In this document: piece after piece, positions 1 through 8,241 of the stretch
How the letters are laid out: every line of letters begins with the position of its first letter
Position numbering within the stretch: the stretch's first letter is position 1
From: Archangium violaceum Cb vi76
GTDB taxonomy: Bacteria; Myxococcota; Myxococcia; Myxococcales; Myxococcaceae
Assembly: GCF_000733295.1 (NCBI RefSeq)
Contig: NZ_JPMI01000291.1
Span: 1 to 64,000, forward strand
Direction: 5' to 3'
DNA length: 64,000 bases
Program-made: the position numbers and the translations under genes
Notes under the pieces: generated by a model
Told to the model about the DNA's origin: nothing
What the model saw: only the letters and a program-made list of their open reading frames with translations
Databases searched by the model: none

Positions 1-43
1 TGTCTGGACGCCCCCCCCTCTCCCTCTGCTAGAGGGCAGCCCC

Positions 44-820
44 ATGGACACGGATCTTCGAGGCAAGGGAGTGCTCGTCACGGGTGGGGCGGGGGGAATC
101 GGGAGCGCGGTGGTGCGGGCCTTCGCGGAGGAGGGGGCGAAGGTGGCGGTGCACTACCACCGGAGCGAGGACAAGGCGCGGGCGCTGGCGAAGGAGCTGG
201 GCGGTACTGCGGTGCGAGCGGACCTGACGTCCGAGGCGGACGTGGACGCGATGGTGCCGGCGGCGGTGAAGGAGCTGGGCCGGCTGGACGTGCTGGTGGC
301 GAACGCGGGCGTGTGGCCGCCGCCGGACGAGGGCGTGTGGCAGATGTCGCTGGAGCGGTGGCGGCGGACGCTGGCGGAGAACCTGGACAGCGTCTTCCTG
401 AGCTGCCGCGCCTTCCTGCGCCACGTGGAGAAGACGGGGACGGGGAACATCATCATCATCGCCTCGACGGCGGGGCTGTTCGGGGAGGCGGGGCACTCGG
501 ACTACGCGGCGGCGAAGGGCGCGCTGGCGAGCGGGTTCCTCAAGAGCCTGAAGAACGAGATCACCCGCATCGCGCCGCTGGGCCGGGTGAACACGGTGTG
601 CCCGGGGTGGACGGCGGTGGATCGCCACAAGGACAAGCTGGAGAACCCGGCGTTCATCAACCGGGTGACGCGCACCATGCCGCTGCGCAAGGTGGGCCGT
701 CCCGAGGACGTGGCGCGCGTGGTGGTGACGCTGGCCTCCGACCGCATCTCCGGCCACGTGACGGGCGAGGTCGTCACCGTGGCCGGCGGCATGGAAGGCC
801 GCGTCCTGCACGAGACATGA
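44..820 (+). CDS. SDR-family NAD(P)-dependent oxidoreductase
   Basis: A classical short-chain dehydrogenase/reductase of 258 residues, the usual length. The Rossmann nucleotide-binding motif TGGAGGIG is at residues 13-20, the NAG motif at 87-89, and the catalytic Ser141, Tyr154 and Lys158 (YxxxK) are all present, so it should be active. The C-terminus has the usual PEDVA and GEVVTVAGG elements. It would reduce or oxidise a hydroxyl/carbonyl substrate in the cytosol. The substrate cannot be read from the sequence, although the overall pattern is close to 3-oxoacyl-ACP reductase-like (FabG-like) members. The ATG at 44 is the first in-frame start and immediately precedes the Rossmann fold. Confidence 0.93.
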   Translation: MDTDLRGKGVLVTGGAGGIGSAVVRAFAEEGAKVAVHYHRSEDKARALAKELGGTAVRADLTSEADVDAMVPAAVKELGRLDVLVANAGVWPPPDEGVWQMSLERWRRTLAENLDSVFLSCRAFLRHVEKTGTGNIIIIASTAGLFGEAGHSDYAAAKGALASGFLKSLKNEITRIAPLGRVNTVCPGWTAVDRHKDKLENPAFINRVTRTMPLRKVGRPEDVARVVVTLASDRISGHVTGEVVTVAGGMEGRVLHET

Positions 821-990
821 GCAAGGGAAACCAAACCCCAGGCGCCTGGGAGCGCGGAAGGCATTTCCAGACGCAGGGGCACACGGGGAGTCGCGCCCCA
901 CGGTTGGAGAAAATGGTGGGTGGAATGCAATGAGTCCGGACCCTCGGGTCATGGCCGGAAGTCGAGTGGAGCGCAGACATTGTTCGCCCC

Positions 991-2655
991 ATGCATCCAC
1001 TCCCTCCTTCTTCGTTGTGGCGCGGTCGCCGTGTCCTGTCCGTGGTCGCGCTCGCGGGCCTGCTCTTCGGGGCCTGCGTCTGGAGTTCCGCCCCACCGGG
1101 AGACGATTCTCCCGGGCTGGGCCAGGATGATCTGGCGCCCGGCCCGGCCGTCATTCCCCCTGGCTCGACGATCGTCACCTTCTCCTTCGCGGACTCCGTC
1201 AGCAATCAGGCCCAGGTGGGGGAGATCTTCAATCGATACGGGATGCGGGCCACCTTCTACATGAGCAGTGGCCGCATTGACCGCAGTGGCTACCTCTCCC
1301 TGGAGCAGATGCGCGCGCTCGCGGCGGCGGGCCATGAGATTGGAAGCCACACCTTCAACCACACGGACCTGGATACGGTACCCATCGAGGTGGCGCGCAG
1401 GGAGATCTGCGACGACCGTGCCACCCTGATGAGCCTGGGCTTTCCCGTGACCTCGTTCGCGTATCCCTTCAGCTCGGACTCGCTCACGGCCCGGCAACTC
1501 GTCATCGAGTGCAACTTCAACAACGCACGCGCCGTGGGCGGCATCCGCAACCCGGATGGCTGCTCCAGCTGTCCAGTCGCGGAGACGATCCCGCCCGCGG
1601 ATCCGTTCCTCATCCGCACCCCCACCTCCGTGAAGAGTGATTGGACGCTCGCGGATTTGCAGAGCCTGGTGCTCCAGGTCGAGGCCGCGGGTGGCGGCTG
1701 GATGATGATCTCCATGCATGGGATCTGCCCGGGCTCGGCCTCCTGCTCCGACGACTACGACATTCCCGAGACACGGCTGGACGAGCTCCTCTCCTGGCTC
1801 GCGCTGCGCACCTCTCGAGGCACCTTCGTGATGACCACGCACGATGTCGTCGGTGGGCCGGTGAGACCCCCCCTGTGGAGCGATGGCGGGACGTTTCCGT
1901 TCGACGCGGGGACACCGGACGCGGGGGCACCGGACGCGGGGACACCGGACGCGGGGACACCGGACGCTGGAGCCGATGCCGGTGTCCCCGATGCCGGTGT
2001 CCCCGACGCGGGCACGGATGCTGGCACTCCGGTCGTGGTCATCCCGCTGCCCAACCCCTCGCTCGAGGCGGACAGCAATGGAGACAACGTGCCCGACTGC
2101 TGGACGCGACAGAATCGCGGCACCACCTCGGGAGGCTGGCTGCGGACGACGGATGCGCACACCGGCGGTTGGGCTCAGCGGCCGCGCATCTCCAGCTACA
2201 CCAGTGGGGACCGGAGGCTGGTGGTGTCCCAGGACTCCGGTGCGTGCGCACCCGTCGCGACGCCCGGGCGCTCCTACCGGGTATCCGCCTGGTACAAGAC
2301 CGACTCGCGCGCCGCCTTCGTTGCCGCCTACCGCACTGCCATGGGCACCTGGATCACCACCTGGGCCGCGGGGCCGGACCTGCCCAGGAGCCCCACGACC
2401 TATGTTCTCGGCGAATGGGTGACACCGCCGCTGCCCGCGGGGGCCACGCACCTGAGCGTGGGGCTGGCACTGCGCGCAGTGGGGTTCGCCATCATGGACG
2501 ACTTCGCCCTGGTGCGGCTCGCGCCTACACCCTTCACCGCGGAGCAGGAGGAGCCTGCCTGGCTGGACGAGTCCGCCGGCCCGCGAGTCCAGGATGCACC
2601 GCCGGACGAGGAGGACACCCCGAAGGGCCCTGGAGACCGAGCCCTCATTCGCTGA
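991..2655 (+). CDS. Polysaccharide deacetylase (NodB-like) lipoprotein with C-terminal carbohydrate-binding-like domain
   Basis: A 554-residue exported protein. An N-terminal signal ends in a lipobox (LLFGAC, Cys29), so it is probably lipid-anchored. Residues about 50-290 resemble the NodB deacetylase fold (carbohydrate esterase family 4): the metal-binding HTFNH motif follows HEIGS and a YPF motif follows later. The first motif reads SFADS where the family has TFDDG, so the catalytic-base Asp appears replaced by Ala. A PDAG-repeat linker (residues about 305-345) joins it to a jelly-roll-like C-terminal domain of the kind found in carbohydrate-binding modules. Probable role: modification or binding of cell-wall or extracellular polysaccharide. 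Activity is uncertain because of the motif-1 change. Confidence 0.85.
   Translation: MHPLPPSSLWRGRRVLSVVALAGLLFGACVWSSAPPGDDSPGLGQDDLAPGPAVIPPGSTIVTFSFADSVSNQAQVGEIFNRYGMRATFYMSSGRIDRSGYLSLEQMRALAAAGHEIGSHTFNHTDLDTVPIEVARREICDDRATLMSLGFPVTSFAYPFSSDSLTARQLVIECNFNNARAVGGIRNPDGCSSCPVAETIPPADPFLIRTPTSVKSDWTLADLQSLVLQVEAAGGGWMMISMHGICPGSASCSDDYDIPETRLDELLSWLALRTSRGTFVMTTHDVVGGPVRPPLWSDGGTFPFDAGTPDAGAPDAGTPDAGTPDAGADAGVPDAGVPDAGTDAGTPVVVIPLPNPSLEADSNGDNVPDCWTRQNRGTTSGGWLRTTDAHTGGWAQRPRISSYTSGDRRLVVSQDSGACAPVATPGRSYRVSAWYKTDSRAAFVAAYRTAMGTWITTWAAGPDLPRSPTTYVLGEWVTPPLPAGATHLSVGLALRAVGFAIMDDFALVRLAPTPFTAEQEEPAWLDESAGPRVQDAPPDEEDTPKGPGDRALIR
1903..2025 (+). repeat. PDAG-coding tandem repeat containing a long inverted repeat
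   Basis: About eight copies of a 15-base unit coding (T/A/V)PDAG. The first group uses codons containing CGGGGACACCGG (copies at 1907-1918, 1937-1948, 1952-1963). The second uses the exact reverse complement CCGGTGTCCCCG (1979-1990, 1994-2005). As a result 1937-1963 and 1979-2005 can pair at 24 of 27 positions around a 15-base loop. The peptide is a flexible acidic linker between the deacetylase and carbohydrate-binding-like domains. Confidence 0.85.
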
Positions 2656-2658
2656 AGC

Positions 2659-2673
2659 GGGCCGACTCGGCCC
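2659..2673. terminator. Possible hairpin terminator between convergent genes
   Basis: GGGCC, five bases, then GGCCC, a few bases after the deacetylase stop and between two convergent genes. There is no T-tract on either side, so a terminator role is a guess from position and structure only. Confidence 0.3.
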
Positions 2674-2709
2674 AGGCCGGGGCACGAAGCCGCGCCTGGC
2701 GAGCAGGCC

Positions 2710-3969
2710 TCAGGGGGCGGGGGTCGGAACCGCGGCGGCCTGCTCGCGCGGGCTCGTGGCCCAGCCGGCCAGGCCGATCGCGCACACCAGCAGCAGCGCG
2801 GCGAGCAGGAAGGGGGCACCGGGCAGGTTCCAGCCGAGCCCCGGGCCGATGAAGTACGCGAGCGTCTGGGTGAACATGGCGGGGCCCACCATCCCCGCGA
2901 TGCCCATGATGCTCGAGAGCGCGCCCTGGAACCGGCCCTGCTCCGAGGGGCTGATGCGCCGGGTCATCAACCCCTGGGCCGCGGGGCTGGTGAGCCCCCA
3001 CAGCGCCATCACCGGCACGCCGAGCCAGAACACGAAACCGGTGGGGGCCAGGCCGTAGATGATGAACCCCAACGCGCCGAAGAACAGCCCCAGCATCAGG
3101 GCGCGCCGCTCCCCGAGCTTCTTCACCGTGGGCCGCACCAGGGCTCCCTGGACGAGCCCGGAGCTGAGACCCACGCCCGCCATGGTGAGCCCGATGGTGC
3201 GCTCGTCCCAGCCGAAGCGGTAGCTCGCGTACAGCACGAACACGCTGGGCAGTGCGACGTGGGCGAGCTGATAGAGGAAGTTGACGCTCGACAGCCGGAG
3301 CACCTCGGCGTTCGAGCGCAGCAGCTTCAACGCGCCCACCGGGTTGGCGCGCCGCCACTCGAAGGCCTTGCGCCGCTCGGGTGGCAGCGACTCCGGCAGG
3401 ACGAACAGGCCGTACATCGCGTTGGTCAGGCTCAATCCCGCGGACACCCAGAAGGGCAGGCGCGGATCCACGCCGCCCAACACGCCGCCGAGCGCGGGCC
3501 CCAGGACGAAGCCCACGCCGAACGCGGCGCCGATCAGTCCGAAGCTGGCCGCGCGCTTCTCCGGCGGCGTCACGTCCGCGATGTAGGCGCTGGCCGTGCT
3601 GATGCTCGCCGAGGTGATGCCCGAGAGGACCCGGCCCGCGAACAGCCAGCCCAGCGTCGGCGCCAGCGCCATGAGGATGTAGTCGAGCCCCAGCCCGAAG
3701 TTGGACAGGAGGATCACCGGCCGCCGGCCATAGCGGTCCGAGACGGCGCCGAGCACGGGCGAGAAGATGAACTGCATCAGCGCCCAGGCCGTGGAGAACA
3801 CGCCGAAGATGCCCGCCGCCCGCGCGGTATCCCCGCCCAGCATGGAGACGACGATCTTCGGCAGCACGGGGATGATCATCCCCATGGCCAGGATGTCGAG
3901 CAGGACGGTGACGAAGATGAAGGCCAGCGTGGCGCGGCGCGGGCCCGCGGGGACGGTCGGTTCACTCAT
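2710..3969 (-). CDS. MFS transporter, TCR/Tet-type drug efflux family
   Basis: A 419-residue major facilitator superfamily protein with about 12 hydrophobic segments and the motif-A loop GAVSDRYGRRP between segments 2 and 3, typical of the TetA/TCR proton-antiport exporters. It should act in the inner membrane exporting a small hydrophobic compound in exchange for protons. The ATG at 3969 has an AGGAG element nine bases upstream. The gene stands alone, convergent with the deacetylase and codirectional with the cytochrome c gene. No biosynthetic cluster adjoins it, so the substrate cannot be named. Confidence 0.9.
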   Translation of the reverse strand: MSEPTVPAGPRRATLAFIFVTVLLDILAMGMIIPVLPKIVVSMLGGDTARAAGIFGVFSTAWALMQFIFSPVLGAVSDRYGRRPVILLSNFGLGLDYILMALAPTLGWLFAGRVLSGITSASISTASAYIADVTPPEKRAASFGLIGAAFGVGFVLGPALGGVLGGVDPRLPFWVSAGLSLTNAMYGLFVLPESLPPERRKAFEWRRANPVGALKLLRSNAEVLRLSSVNFLYQLAHVALPSVFVLYASYRFGWDERTIGLTMAGVGLSSGLVQGALVRPTVKKLGERRALMLGLFFGALGFIIYGLAPTGFVFWLGVPVMALWGLTSPAAQGLMTRRISPSEQGRFQGALSSIMGIAGMVGPAMFTQTLAYFIGPGLGWNLPGAPFLLAALLLVCAIGLAGWATSPREQAAAVPTPAP

Positions 3970-4018
3970 GGCGGCCGACTCCTACCACTTTCCCGGGCGG
4001 AGGGAGATCCCCCCTGCC

Positions 4019-6184
4019 TCAGGTCACGTCGCTGGTGCACTGGATGTAGGGTCCATAAGGTGCACAGGTGGCGTTCTTGACCCTTGCCCAATCCCCCTGG
4101 GGCCAGACGGTTCGGGCCCAGTCCGCGATCGTGTTGACGAGCGTGGGGTCCACCCCGTGGTACTTGAACCGCGGCAGCATGAAGTAGAGCCGGTTGCCCA
4201 GGGTGCCGTCGTGGAAGCCGTTGATGACCTCGGTCCTGGTCGCGCCGCCCCCATTCCACCAGTCCGAGACGCTGTACTGGCGGGTCTTGTCCCACCAGGT
4301 GGACAGGAAGACCTGCAGGATGGCCGTGCGCTCCGTGTTGGTGATGTCGGTCCAGCCCGGCATGAGATCGGTCACGACGAAGCGGCTCAGGTCGCCCGAG
4401 GTCCTCGGGCTCCATCCGGCCCCATAGGGCGCGTTGGGCTTGAGCGTGTTGTCCGCGGTCTGCATCCCCTTGGCCAGGTAGAGCGCGACCAACCCCTGGA
4501 CGGGTGTGGTGCCGCCGGGAGTCCGGCTCAGCCCCTTGATGGCGCCGGGGACATAACCCCAGTCGATGGGCCGCTGGGAGGTGCGGTCCGCTCCATCCGA
4601 ATGGTTGCCATTGAAGAGGACGAGCGAGAGGTGGTACCAGCCCATGGAGAAATAGGTGAACATGAACGGGCTGTTGTCCTTGATGCCCGTGTTGTTGGCT
4701 GGAAGCTTGAGCATGTTCGGCGAGGTATCGAAGGTGCTGTTGGCCATCCATGCCCGGGTGTCTCGCGAGGAGGGATACAGCAGGCGGACCTTGTCCTCGA
4801 GACCGAACTCCTGCATCAGCTCCCACGTCTTCACCACGTGCCAGAGCGCGGTGGAGTAGACCTTCTGCGAGTACTCGGGGGTCAGCCCGTTGGTGGCACT
4901 CGGGAACCTGGGTGAGAGGAACTCGAAGAGGCGGATGTTCCACTGGCCAATGGGGTAGTAGAGCAGGTTGCGGTACTGGCTGTAGCCGGAGGCCTTCACC
5001 CGCGCGGCCAGCGACCGCATGGACTCGGTGGGCGTCGCGGTGCCCTCGCCGTTGTAGGCCATGTTGAGTCTGTCATTGACGAAGGCTTCTCCCCAGGCGT
5101 CCTTGGGATGGATGCTCGGCAGCCAGTGATTCCAGTCGGGAAGCTGGAAGAAGATGGGCACCTCGCGGGCACTGAGGTTCTTCGCCGTGGAGATGGCTTC
5201 CTTCGTGATTCCCGCCGGGAACATGTACCGCAACATGTCGCGGTTCTGCTCCACGACCGCGTCCACTCCGGCTCCCGCCGCCCAGTGCTCGATGGGCTTG
5301 GAGTCCAGGCCCGGCCCCGGTTGGTAGGGCGGGTTCCACGGCCGCCCCGGGTTGGCCACGAGCAGGCTCCGGATGTACGAGGCGATCCGCTGGCCCTCCA
5401 GCTCGCTCAGGCCATGGAACCTCGAGCGCTCGATGATGGAGAGATTCGAGTAATTGAAATACTTCAAGTCCCGTCCGTCCTGGGTGTGGCAGTCCGCGCA
5501 CCGGGCCCGGATGGCCGTGGGGTTCTTGACGGAGCGCACCAGTTGCCGCGTGCGCCAGAGCTTCTCGCCCTCGGCGATGGAGAAGGCATCCGTGAGCGGG
5601 GGCTTCCAGGTGTTGGGGTCCTCCTGCACGAAGAGGGAGTCCGGCAGGATGCGGCTCCCATCGGCCCGGAGGAGGTTGAGCTTCAGCACCCGGTAGCCGA
5701 TCGAGCGCCCGTCCGAGGTGTTGAACCGGAAGGAGATCTGGTTCGATCCGGCCACGAGCGCCCCGGCGGGAACGCCCAGGTTCAGCTTCAGCGTCGAGAA
5801 GGCACCGCCAATGCCTCCGTAGTTCTTCCCGAGCCCCTCGACCGTCACCGTGGTGTTGCTCAGGGGCAGCCAGGCGCCGGAGTTGAAGCGGACGCTGCCC
5901 TTGTTCGCGTAGCTCAGGTTGTACACCTGGAGCCAGAGCCGCAGGGGCTGCTGCGCGTCCTGGGCCGTCAAGTCCACCGTCACGCTCTTCGTGACGCCCT
6001 CGGCCCCGAGGATCTCGATGGGCAGGGTGATGGCCGGGGCGAGCTCCCGGTCCGACTCCTGGAAGGGTTCTGGCTGCTCCGTCTGCTCCAGCTCATCGGG
6101 GGCCGCGAGGCAACCCGTGAGCAACAACGTGACGCCCATGAGGCAGGACAGGAGGGTGGAATGGGTCTGTTTTATTCTCGACAT
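4019..6184 (-). CDS. Cytochrome c-domain lipoprotein (single CxxCH)
   Basis: About 721 residues. The N-terminus is a short charged region, a hydrophobic core and a lipobox (LLTGC), so the protein is an outer-membrane or periplasmic lipoprotein. One haem-binding CADCH motif lies at residues 229-233 (bases 5486-5500), followed by TQDGRDLKYFNYSN. The roughly 180 residues before it look like an all-beta domain; the 450 after it are unfamiliar. Only one haem motif in a protein this large suggests an electron-entry domain attached to another function. The ATG at 6184 was chosen because it sits right before the signal peptide; an ATG at 6202 has a GAGG element close upstream and is an alternative. 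The gene is divergent from the gene starting at 6364. Confidence 0.82.
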   Translation of the reverse strand: MSRIKQTHSTLLSCLMGVTLLLTGCLAAPDELEQTEQPEPFQESDRELAPAITLPIEILGAEGVTKSVTVDLTAQDAQQPLRLWLQVYNLSYANKGSVRFNSGAWLPLSNTTVTVEGLGKNYGGIGGAFSTLKLNLGVPAGALVAGSNQISFRFNTSDGRSIGYRVLKLNLLRADGSRILPDSLFVQEDPNTWKPPLTDAFSIAEGEKLWRTRQLVRSVKNPTAIRARCADCHTQDGRDLKYFNYSNLSIIERSRFHGLSELEGQRIASYIRSLLVANPGRPWNPPYQPGPGLDSKPIEHWAAGAGVDAVVEQNRDMLRYMFPAGITKEAISTAKNLSAREVPIFFQLPDWNHWLPSIHPKDAWGEAFVNDRLNMAYNGEGTATPTESMRSLAARVKASGYSQYRNLLYYPIGQWNIRLFEFLSPRFPSATNGLTPEYSQKVYSTALWHVVKTWELMQEFGLEDKVRLLYPSSRDTRAWMANSTFDTSPNMLKLPANNTGIKDNSPFMFTYFSMGWYHLSLVLFNGNHSDGADRTSQRPIDWGYVPGAIKGLSRTPGGTTPVQGLVALYLAKGMQTADNTLKPNAPYGAGWSPRTSGDLSRFVVTDLMPGWTDITNTERTAILQVFLSTWWDKTRQYSVSDWWNGGGATRTEVINGFHDGTLGNRLYFMLPRFKYHGVDPTLVNTIADWARTVWPQGDWARVKNATCAPYGPYIQCTSDVT

Positions 6185-6363
6185 TGTTTGAGGCCAAATC
6201 ATCTGCCTCGCGCAATGGCTGACAAGCGGCGAGCGGGGGAGCGAGCGCCCTTCCGCCAAACCATACAGCATGCCCTGTCTGTCTTTCGGGAGTGGGGTGG
6301 GAGCCCCACCTGTGGGGAAGAGATCTCGCGGAGGGGGGAGGGCAGCGGGTAGCATCGCCCGCG

Positions 6364-8241
6364 ATGGGATTCGAACTGGTTCTGTTGTGGCTCGTGACGG
6401 CGGTGCCGTGCGAGAAGACGCCGCCCCCCGGCATGGTGTGCATCGAGGGAGGCGAGGCGATCGTGGGCGCCGACGATCACACGGCCGCGGAGAAGCCCCG
6501 GCACCCGGTGTTCGTCGAGACGTTCTACCTGGATGCGAAGGAGGTGACGATCTCCGACTACAACCGGTGCGAGCGAGCGGGGGCGTGCCCGAAGCTGAAG
6601 CGCCCGCCGTACTACGCGCGCTTCCAGCGGCCCGAGCTGCCCGCGGTGCCGGTCACCTGGGAGCTGGCGCACCAGTACTGCGTGTTCGCGGGCAAGCGGT
6701 TGCCCACGGAGGCCGAGTGGGAGAAGGCCGCGCGCGGGCCCGAGGGGAAGACATACCCGTGGGGGAATGAAGCACCCTCGTGCGACAAGGCGAACTACAA
6801 GGGCTGCCCGGGAGACGCCACGCGGCGGCCCGGCAGCTACCCGCCCGGCGCCTATGGCCTCTACGACATGGCGGGCAACGGGTACGAGTGGGTGAAGGAC
6901 TGGTGGACCCCCTGCTACAACGGCTGCGACAAGGCGTGTGGGGAGGCGTGCCTGCGCGCCAACCCGAAAGGTCCGTGCGATGGCGCGCGTCCGTGCAAGG
7001 GCTACACCCAGCGTGTGCTCAAGGGCGGCTCCTGGTACTGGCCCGAGGAGATGCTGCGCGGTTCCTGGCGGCGGGGCGAGCGCCCCACGAGCGGGCTCCA
7101 TCGCCTGAGCTTCCGCTGCGCGTCGACGAAGCCCCAGTTGTCCGCGTGGCCGCCCCGGTTCATGACGGAGCCCCTGGCCCGGCCGGCGGACCCCAAGCCG
7201 CCGAGCGAGGAGGAGCGGGCCAAGGCGCTCGCCGTCGTCGAGGACACGGAGGTCTTCGAGATTCCCCTCTGTGGCCGCGTGGGCAAGGCGCGCGTCGATT
7301 GCCGCGACCCCATGAGCTACATCAAGTCGAACGAGGTGCTCCAATACCTCTTCGGCGATGCCATCAAGAACGTGGGGGGAGGCTACGTCGGGCTCGGGGC
7401 CGATCAGGGCTACTCGTACATCGCGCATGCGCGGAGCCAGTGGGCGTGGCTCTTCGACTATGACCCGACGGTGGTGCGGCTCCACCACGTGCTGAGGGCC
7501 GTGGTGAAGCGGGCGCCGACCCGCGAGGACTTCGTCGAGGCCTTCACGGACAAGCAGGCGAAGGCGACGCGTGCCGCCATCGAGGAGGAGTGGGCGTCCC
7601 TGCCGAAGGAGGAGCGCGCCGCCATCACCGGGGTGTTCGAGCGCGCGCGGAGGCAGTTGTGGGCCAACTACGCGCGCCAGTTGAAGCCCGCGCGTTGGAC
7701 GCAGGGGTTCGGCTGGCTCCAGACGGACGAGAACTACCGCTACGTGCGCCTGCTGTTCGAGCAGGGGCGCATCATCGCCGTCAAGGGCAACATGCTCACG
7801 GACAAGGCGCTGCCGTCCATTGCTCGCGCCGCCCGTTCCCTGGGGGTGCCCATCCGCGTCTACTACCCGTCCAACGCCGAGGAGCAGTGGAAGCAACTGC
7901 CTCCCCAGTACCGGGAGAACGTGCGCCAGCTGCCCTTCGACGAGCGCAGCGTGATTCTCCGGACGTTGATCTCCCGCAAGTTCCACAAGTCGGACTCGTA
8001 CTGGCACTACATCGTCCACGGCGGGCTGCATGCGCAGGAGCACCTGGCGCTTCCGGGGTACGCGAACGTCTGGAGCTTCATGGAGGACCGCCATCAGGTG
8101 GGCGCGTTCTTCGCCACCACCACCACCGCCGCCGCCGAAGACACGGAGAAGACGCCCCGGCGCGATCGGTACATCGACTTCCTGAGCTACATCGGCGTGC
8201 CCTCGTCCATGCGCTCCGTGGTCGCGGGGGCGAGTCCTTGA
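6364..8241 (+). CDS. Formylglycine-generating-enzyme-like (SUMF1) domain fused to a second conserved domain
   Basis: A 625-residue protein with a short hydrophobic N-terminus. Residues about 20-255 form a SUMF1/FGE-sulfatase domain: a GMVxIxGG start, FYLDAKEVT, GKRLPTEAEWEKAARG, and GLYDMAGNGYEWVKDWW near the end. Many bacterial members of this family are not true sulfatase-activating enzymes. The C-terminal 350 residues resemble the LIC_10091-type proteins with a SAM-methyltransferase-like fold: GGGYVGLGADQGYSYIAHAR, then FDYDP, then a GRIIAVKGN...YYPSNAEEQW segment. That assignment is from memory and tentative. The stop (TGA 8239-8241) overlaps the TTG start of the next gene, implying translational coupling. 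No sulfatase gene is in the window. Confidence 0.85.
   Translation: MGFELVLLWLVTAVPCEKTPPPGMVCIEGGEAIVGADDHTAAEKPRHPVFVETFYLDAKEVTISDYNRCERAGACPKLKRPPYYARFQRPELPAVPVTWELAHQYCVFAGKRLPTEAEWEKAARGPEGKTYPWGNEAPSCDKANYKGCPGDATRRPGSYPPGAYGLYDMAGNGYEWVKDWWTPCYNGCDKACGEACLRANPKGPCDGARPCKGYTQRVLKGGSWYWPEEMLRGSWRRGERPTSGLHRLSFRCASTKPQLSAWPPRFMTEPLARPADPKPPSEEERAKALAVVEDTEVFEIPLCGRVGKARVDCRDPMSYIKSNEVLQYLFGDAIKNVGGGYVGLGADQGYSYIAHARSQWAWLFDYDPTVVRLHHVLRAVVKRAPTREDFVEAFTDKQAKATRAAIEEEWASLPKEERAAITGVFERARRQLWANYARQLKPARWTQGFGWLQTDENYRYVRLLFEQGRIIAVKGNMLTDKALPSIARAARSLGVPIRVYYPSNAEEQWKQLPPQYRENVRQLPFDERSVILRTLISRKFHKSDSYWHYIVHGGLHAQEHLALPGYANVWSFMEDRHQVGAFFATTTTAAAEDTEKTPRRDRYIDFLSYIGVPSSMRSVVAGASP

Noticed and set aside
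1903-2025. CRISPR-like short regular repeats
   Set aside because: The unit is 15 bases, in frame, without spacers, and codes a PDAG linker.
949-2685. Minus-strand open frame opposite the deacetylase
   Set aside because: Low-complexity product, with RCPRVRCPRV repeats that are only the antisense of the PDAG linker.
7590-8237. N-terminal extension of the carboxypeptidase into the preceding gene
   Set aside because: The extension overlaps the SUMF1-like gene in another frame and is low-complexity; the TTG at 8238 gives a proper signal peptide.
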